Part shown: one piece after another, positions 6,061 to 8,613 of the stretch
Position numbering within the stretch: position 1 is the first letter of the stretch
Layout of the letters: each line of letters opens with the position of its first letter
DNA from: Caryophanales bacterium UBA5364
Lineage (GTDB): Bacteria; Bacillota_I; Bacilli_A; RF39; UBA660
DNA: 8,613 bases
Direction: 5' to 3'
NCBI GenBank assembly: GCA_002410935.1
Contig: DHPM01000004.1
Coordinates: 119,186-127,798, forward strand
The notes under the pieces: generated by a model
What the model saw: only the letters and a program-made list of their open reading frames with translations
Told to the model about the DNA's origin: nothing
Databases searched by the model: none
Made by a program: the position numbers and the translations under genes

Positions 6061-6079
6061 AAAAAAATGGAGGTAATGA

Positions 6080-8200
6080 ATGAAGAAAGTATTTGAATTA
6101 GATTTTAGAGGAAGAAAAATAGTTGTTGAACATGGACAATTAGCTAAACAAAGTAATGGTTCTGTTTTAGTTAGATATGGTGATACGGCTATTTTAACAG
6201 CTGCAGTTATGGGACATCAACCAATAAGTGCTGATTTTTTTCCTTTAACTGTTTTATATCAAGAAAAATTATATTCAGTTGGAAAAATCCCAGGCGGATT
6301 TATAAAAAGAGAAGGTCGTCCTACTGAAAATGCAACCTTAACGGCTCGTTTAATCGATCGACCAATTAGACCATTATTTGCTGAAGGATTTCGTAATGAA
6401 GTTCAAGTGATTAATACTGTACTTAGTGTTGACCAAGATAATAGTCCAGAAATGACGGCTTTATTTGGATCTTCTTTAGCTTTATCAATTAGTGATATTC
6501 CTTTTGATGGACCAGTTGCTGGAGTTATTGTAGGAAGAGTTAATGGAGAATTCATAATTAATCCAACTAGTGAACAATTTGAATTAAGTGATATTAATTT
6601 AACTGTTGCTGGTACTAAAGATGCAATCAATATGGTTGAAGCTAATAGTAAAGAAGTATTAGAATCAGATATGGTTGATGCTATTATGTTTGGACATGAG
6701 GCAATTAAAGAATTGGTTGCTTTCCAAGAGGAAATTGTGAAAGAAATTGGTGCAGATAAAATTGAAGTTAAATTATCAGTAATTGATTCTGATTTAGAAG
6801 AAGAAGTAAAAGAATTTGCAAGTAATCTAATGATTGAAGCAATTCAAATTAAAGAAAAATTAGAAAAGTATGCAGCAATTGATAAAGTTAAAGAAGATGC
6901 TATTGAACATTTTAAAGAAAAATATCAAGATAACGATGACTTAGATACTATTTTAAAAAATGTGGCTAAAGTAGTTGATCAAATAGAAGCATATGAAGTT
7001 AGAAGATTAATTACTGAAGAAAAGGTTCGTCCAGATGGTAGAGCAATGGATGAAATTAGAGAATTATCAGCTGAAATTGATCTTTTAGCTCGTACTCATG
7101 GTTCTGCTTTATTTACAAGAGGTCAAACACAAGCTTTAGCAATTACAACGCTAGGAGCTTTAAATGAACATCAAATTCTTGATGGTTTAGGAATTGAAGA
7201 AGAAAAGAGATTTATGTTACATTATAACTTCCCACAATTTAGTGTTGGTGAAGTAGGAAGATATGGTTCTCCAGGTCGTCGTGAAGTTGGACATGGTGCT
7301 TTAGGTGAAAGAGCATTATTACAAGTTATGCCTTCAGTTGAAGAATTCCCTTATACCGTTAGAATTGTATCTGAAGTATTAGAAAGTAATGGTTCTTCAT
7401 CACAAGCAAGTATTTGTGCAGGCTGTTTATCGTTAATGGCTGCTGGTGTACCAATTTCATCACCAGTCGCAGGTATTGCAATGGGATTAATAACCAAGGA
7501 TGATAAATATACAATCTTAACTGATATTCAAGGTTTAGAAGATCATATGGGAGATATGGATTTTAAAGTTGCCGGTACTAAAAAAGGTATTTGTGCTATG
7601 CAAATGGATATTAAAATTAAAGGTGTTACTAAAGAAATCTTAAGTGAAGCTTTAGAACAAGCTAAAACAGCTCGTTACCAAATCTTAGATGTAATGACTG
7701 AAGTAATAGAAAAACCAAGAAAAGAATTAAGTCCATATGCACCAAAAATTGAAACATTTATGATTAATCCAGATAAGATAAAAGAGGTTATTGGTCGTGG
7801 TGGTGAAGTCATTACTAAGATTATTCAAGATTCTAGTAATGTTATTAGCGTAAGCGATAAAGATGCTGTTAAGATTGATATAGATGATGATGGAAGAGTA
7901 ATAATCTATCATACTGATTATGATATTATTAATAAAGCAGCTCAAATGATTAAAGATATAGTTAGAGAAGTAGAAACAGATGTTATTTATAATGGTAAAG
8001 TCGTAAAAGTTGAAGACTTTGGATGTTTTGTTGAATTATGGCCTGGTTGTGAAGGATTAGTTCATGTATCGCAACTTGCTAATGAAAGAGTAGAAAAACC
8101 AAGTGATGTTGTTAAAGTAGGAGACGAAATTTTAGTTAAATCATTAGGTTATGATAAACGTGGAAGATTAAATTTATCAAGAAAAGAAGCTATTAAATAA
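6080..8200 (+). CDS. pnp: Polynucleotide phosphorylase (polyribonucleotide nucleotidyltransferase)
   Basis: PNPase degrades RNA 3' to 5' using phosphate, releasing nucleoside diphosphates, and can run in reverse. The family acts as a ring-shaped trimer, often with degradosome partners. The 706 residues show the full architecture: RNase PH domain 1 (about 1-140, with [20 protein letters not shown]), the helical linker (about 235-310), RNase PH domain 2 (about 315-545, with [15 protein letters not shown] and catalytic [10 protein letters not shown]), a KH domain (about 555-615, with IGRGG at 571-575) and an S1 domain (about 632-702, with [19 protein letters not shown]). Asp488, Asp494 and Lys496 align with the E. 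coli catalytic Asp486, Asp492 and Lys494. The protein ends directly after S1 with no tail. GGAGG is six bases before the ATG. The terminator stem overlaps the final codons. Confidence 0.98.
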   Translation: MKKVFELDFRGRKIVVEHGQLAKQSNGSVLVRYGDTAILTAAVMGHQPISADFFPLTVLYQEKLYSVGKIPGGFIKREGRPTENATLTARLIDRPIRPLFAEGFRNEVQVINTVLSVDQDNSPEMTALFGSSLALSISDIPFDGPVAGVIVGRVNGEFIINPTSEQFELSDINLTVAGTKDAINMVEANSKEVLESDMVDAIMFGHEAIKELVAFQEEIVKEIGADKIEVKLSVIDSDLEEEVKEFASNLMIEAIQIKEKLEKYAAIDKVKEDAIEHFKEKYQDNDDLDTILKNVAKVVDQIEAYEVRRLITEEKVRPDGRAMDEIRELSAEIDLLARTHGSALFTRGQTQALAITTLGALNEHQILDGLGIEEEKRFMLHYNFPQFSVGEVGRYGSPGRREVGHGALGERALLQVMPSVEEFPYTVRIVSEVLESNGSSSQASICAGCLSLMAAGVPISSPVAGIAMGLITKDDKYTILTDIQGLEDHMGDMDFKVAGTKKGICAMQMDIKIKGVTKEILSEALEQAKTARYQILDVMTEVIEKPRKELSPYAPKIETFMINPDKIKEVIGRGGEVITKIIQDSSNVISVSDKDAVKIDIDDDGRVIIYHTDYDIINKAAQMIKDIVREVETDVIYNGKVVKVEDFGCFVELWPGCEGLVHVSQLANERVEKPSDVVKVGDEILVKSLGYDKRGRLNLSRKEAIK

Positions 8201-8215
8201 TAGCTTTTTTATTTT
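8187..8215 (+). terminator. Rho-independent terminator of pnp, overlapping its stop codon
   Basis: AAGCTATT (8187-8194) pairs perfectly with AATAGCTT (8199-8206) around a four-base loop, followed by a T run (8205-8210) and more T-rich sequence. The left arm lies within the last codons of pnp, and the TAA stop (8198-8200) spans the loop and the start of the right arm. Confidence 0.85.
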
Positions 8216-8231
8216 ATAATTCTTTTTTTTA

Positions 8232-8240
8232 TGCTATAAT
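8232..8240 (+). promoter_or_regulatory. Extended -10 promoter of the last gene
   Basis: TGCTATAAT is identical to the extended -10 in front of truB and, like it, has no good -35. A start near 8247 would leave a leader of about 16 bases containing AGGGGGA (8250-8256) before the ATG at 8263. Confidence 0.65.
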
Positions 8241-8262
8241 TTCATTAGTAGGGGGAATTGAT

Positions 8263-8613
8263 ATGCATATAGAGTTTATTAATGTTAATAATGGTGTTAG
8301 AAGATATTGGGATGCTATATATGACTACTTGGAAGAAAATTATGATGAATGTGAGCTTCCAACTATAGTAAATGAACAATTACAAATATTAAAAGAAAGC
8401 AACTATAAATTTTATAAACTATTAATTAGTATTATGTTTGTTGATCATTATAAATTATTGTATTTTAATGATCATTATGCTGAATTATCTCTAGAAGATC
8501 AAGAAATATTAGAGTTCTATAATAGTTTAGAAAATATTGATGAATTATTAGAACTGTTTGATTATGATGACACTATTTTAAATGTTATGATGTGTGAAGG
8601 ACTTAATTATGGA
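8263..8613 (+). CDS. Unrecognised acidic protein, N-terminal 117 residues, cut by window edge
   Basis: An open frame runs from ATG 8263 to the last base without a stop (117 codons so far). It has a convincing AGGGGGA ribosome binding site six bases upstream and its own extended -10 promoter behind the pnp terminator, so it is very likely a real gene. The visible protein begins MHIEFINVNNGVRRYWDAIY. It is rich in Glu, Asp, Leu, Ile and Tyr, and looks alpha-helical and cytosolic. It has no signal peptide, and the single hydrophobic run (YKLLISIMFVDHYKLLYF) is too interrupted to be an obvious membrane segment. I do not recognise a family. Base composition is like that of its neighbours, so there is no sign of recent transfer. 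Confidence 0.75.
   Translation, partial: MHIEFINVNNGVRRYWDAIYDYLEENYDECELPTIVNEQLQILKESNYKFYKLLISIMFVDHYKLLYFNDHYAELSLEDQEILEFYNSLENIDELLELFDYDDTILNVMMCEGLNYG

Noticed and set aside
6403..6630. Minus-strand 75-codon frame inside pnp
   Set aside because: It is antisense to a conserved RNase PH domain and has no start signals.
6403..8200. Possible truncation of PNPase, since it ends right after S1
   Set aside because: Residues 632-702 form a complete S1 domain, 706 residues is within the normal bacterial length range, and many PNPases lack a long tail.
1..8613. Mobile element, CRISPR array or toxin-antitoxin pair
   Set aside because: No transposase, integrase, terminal inverted repeats, spaced direct repeats or small paired genes were found, and composition is uniform.

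Overview
The window is a compact, AT-rich stretch of ordinary bacterial chromosome. Its features are short intergenic gaps, strong AGGAGG-type ribosome binding sites, sigma-A-like promoters, rho-independent terminators with short A/T-rich stems, and Trp encoded by TGG with TGA used as a stop. Together with the Firmicute-style truB/rpsO/pnp neighbourhood and the tRNA sequences, this points to a low-GC Bacillota lineage. An uncultured, Mollicutes-related or Erysipelotrichia/RF39-like gut Bacilli is my guess; the species cannot be named from the sequence.

Left edge (1-128, minus strand): a tRNA cluster with a truncated tRNA-Leu(TAG) and a complete CAT-anticodon tRNA, most likely the tRNA-Ile2 type read after lysidine modification. 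Both lie downstream of a good promoter in the divergent spacer. On the plus strand the same spacer carries the promoter of the first operon.

Operon 1 (253-4601, plus): three tightly overlapping genes encode a split version of the 2-hydroxyacyl-CoA dehydratase/activase-type machinery. They are a DUF2229 (COG3580-like) protein starting at TTG, a second HgdB/COG3581-like protein, and a BadF/HgdC-type ASKHA ATPase activator with an Fe-S cysteine pair. The first two look like distant paralogues with three cysteines at matching positions, so a heterodimer holding an Fe-S cluster and re-reduced by the third gene's ATPase is a reasonable model. The substrate is unknown. cysS (cysteinyl-tRNA synthetase) follows 11 bases later and the unit ends in a terminator overlapping its stop codon.

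Region 2 (4655-8215, plus): truB (tRNA Psi55 synthase) has its own extended -10 promoter. rpsO (ribosomal protein S15) has its own promoter and a roughly 70-base structured leader that may sequester its ribosome binding site. pnp (polynucleotide phosphorylase) follows after a terminator/attenuator-like hairpin. The ribF gene that commonly sits between truB and rpsO in Bacilli is absent. After the pnp terminator, a new promoter drives an unrecognised acidic protein gene cut by the right edge.

Most of the window is housekeeping. The part worth attention is the three-gene dehydratase/activase-like module, whose biological role is not established. No mobile elements, CRISPR arrays or integration scars were seen, and no gene-free stretch exceeds 300 bases.
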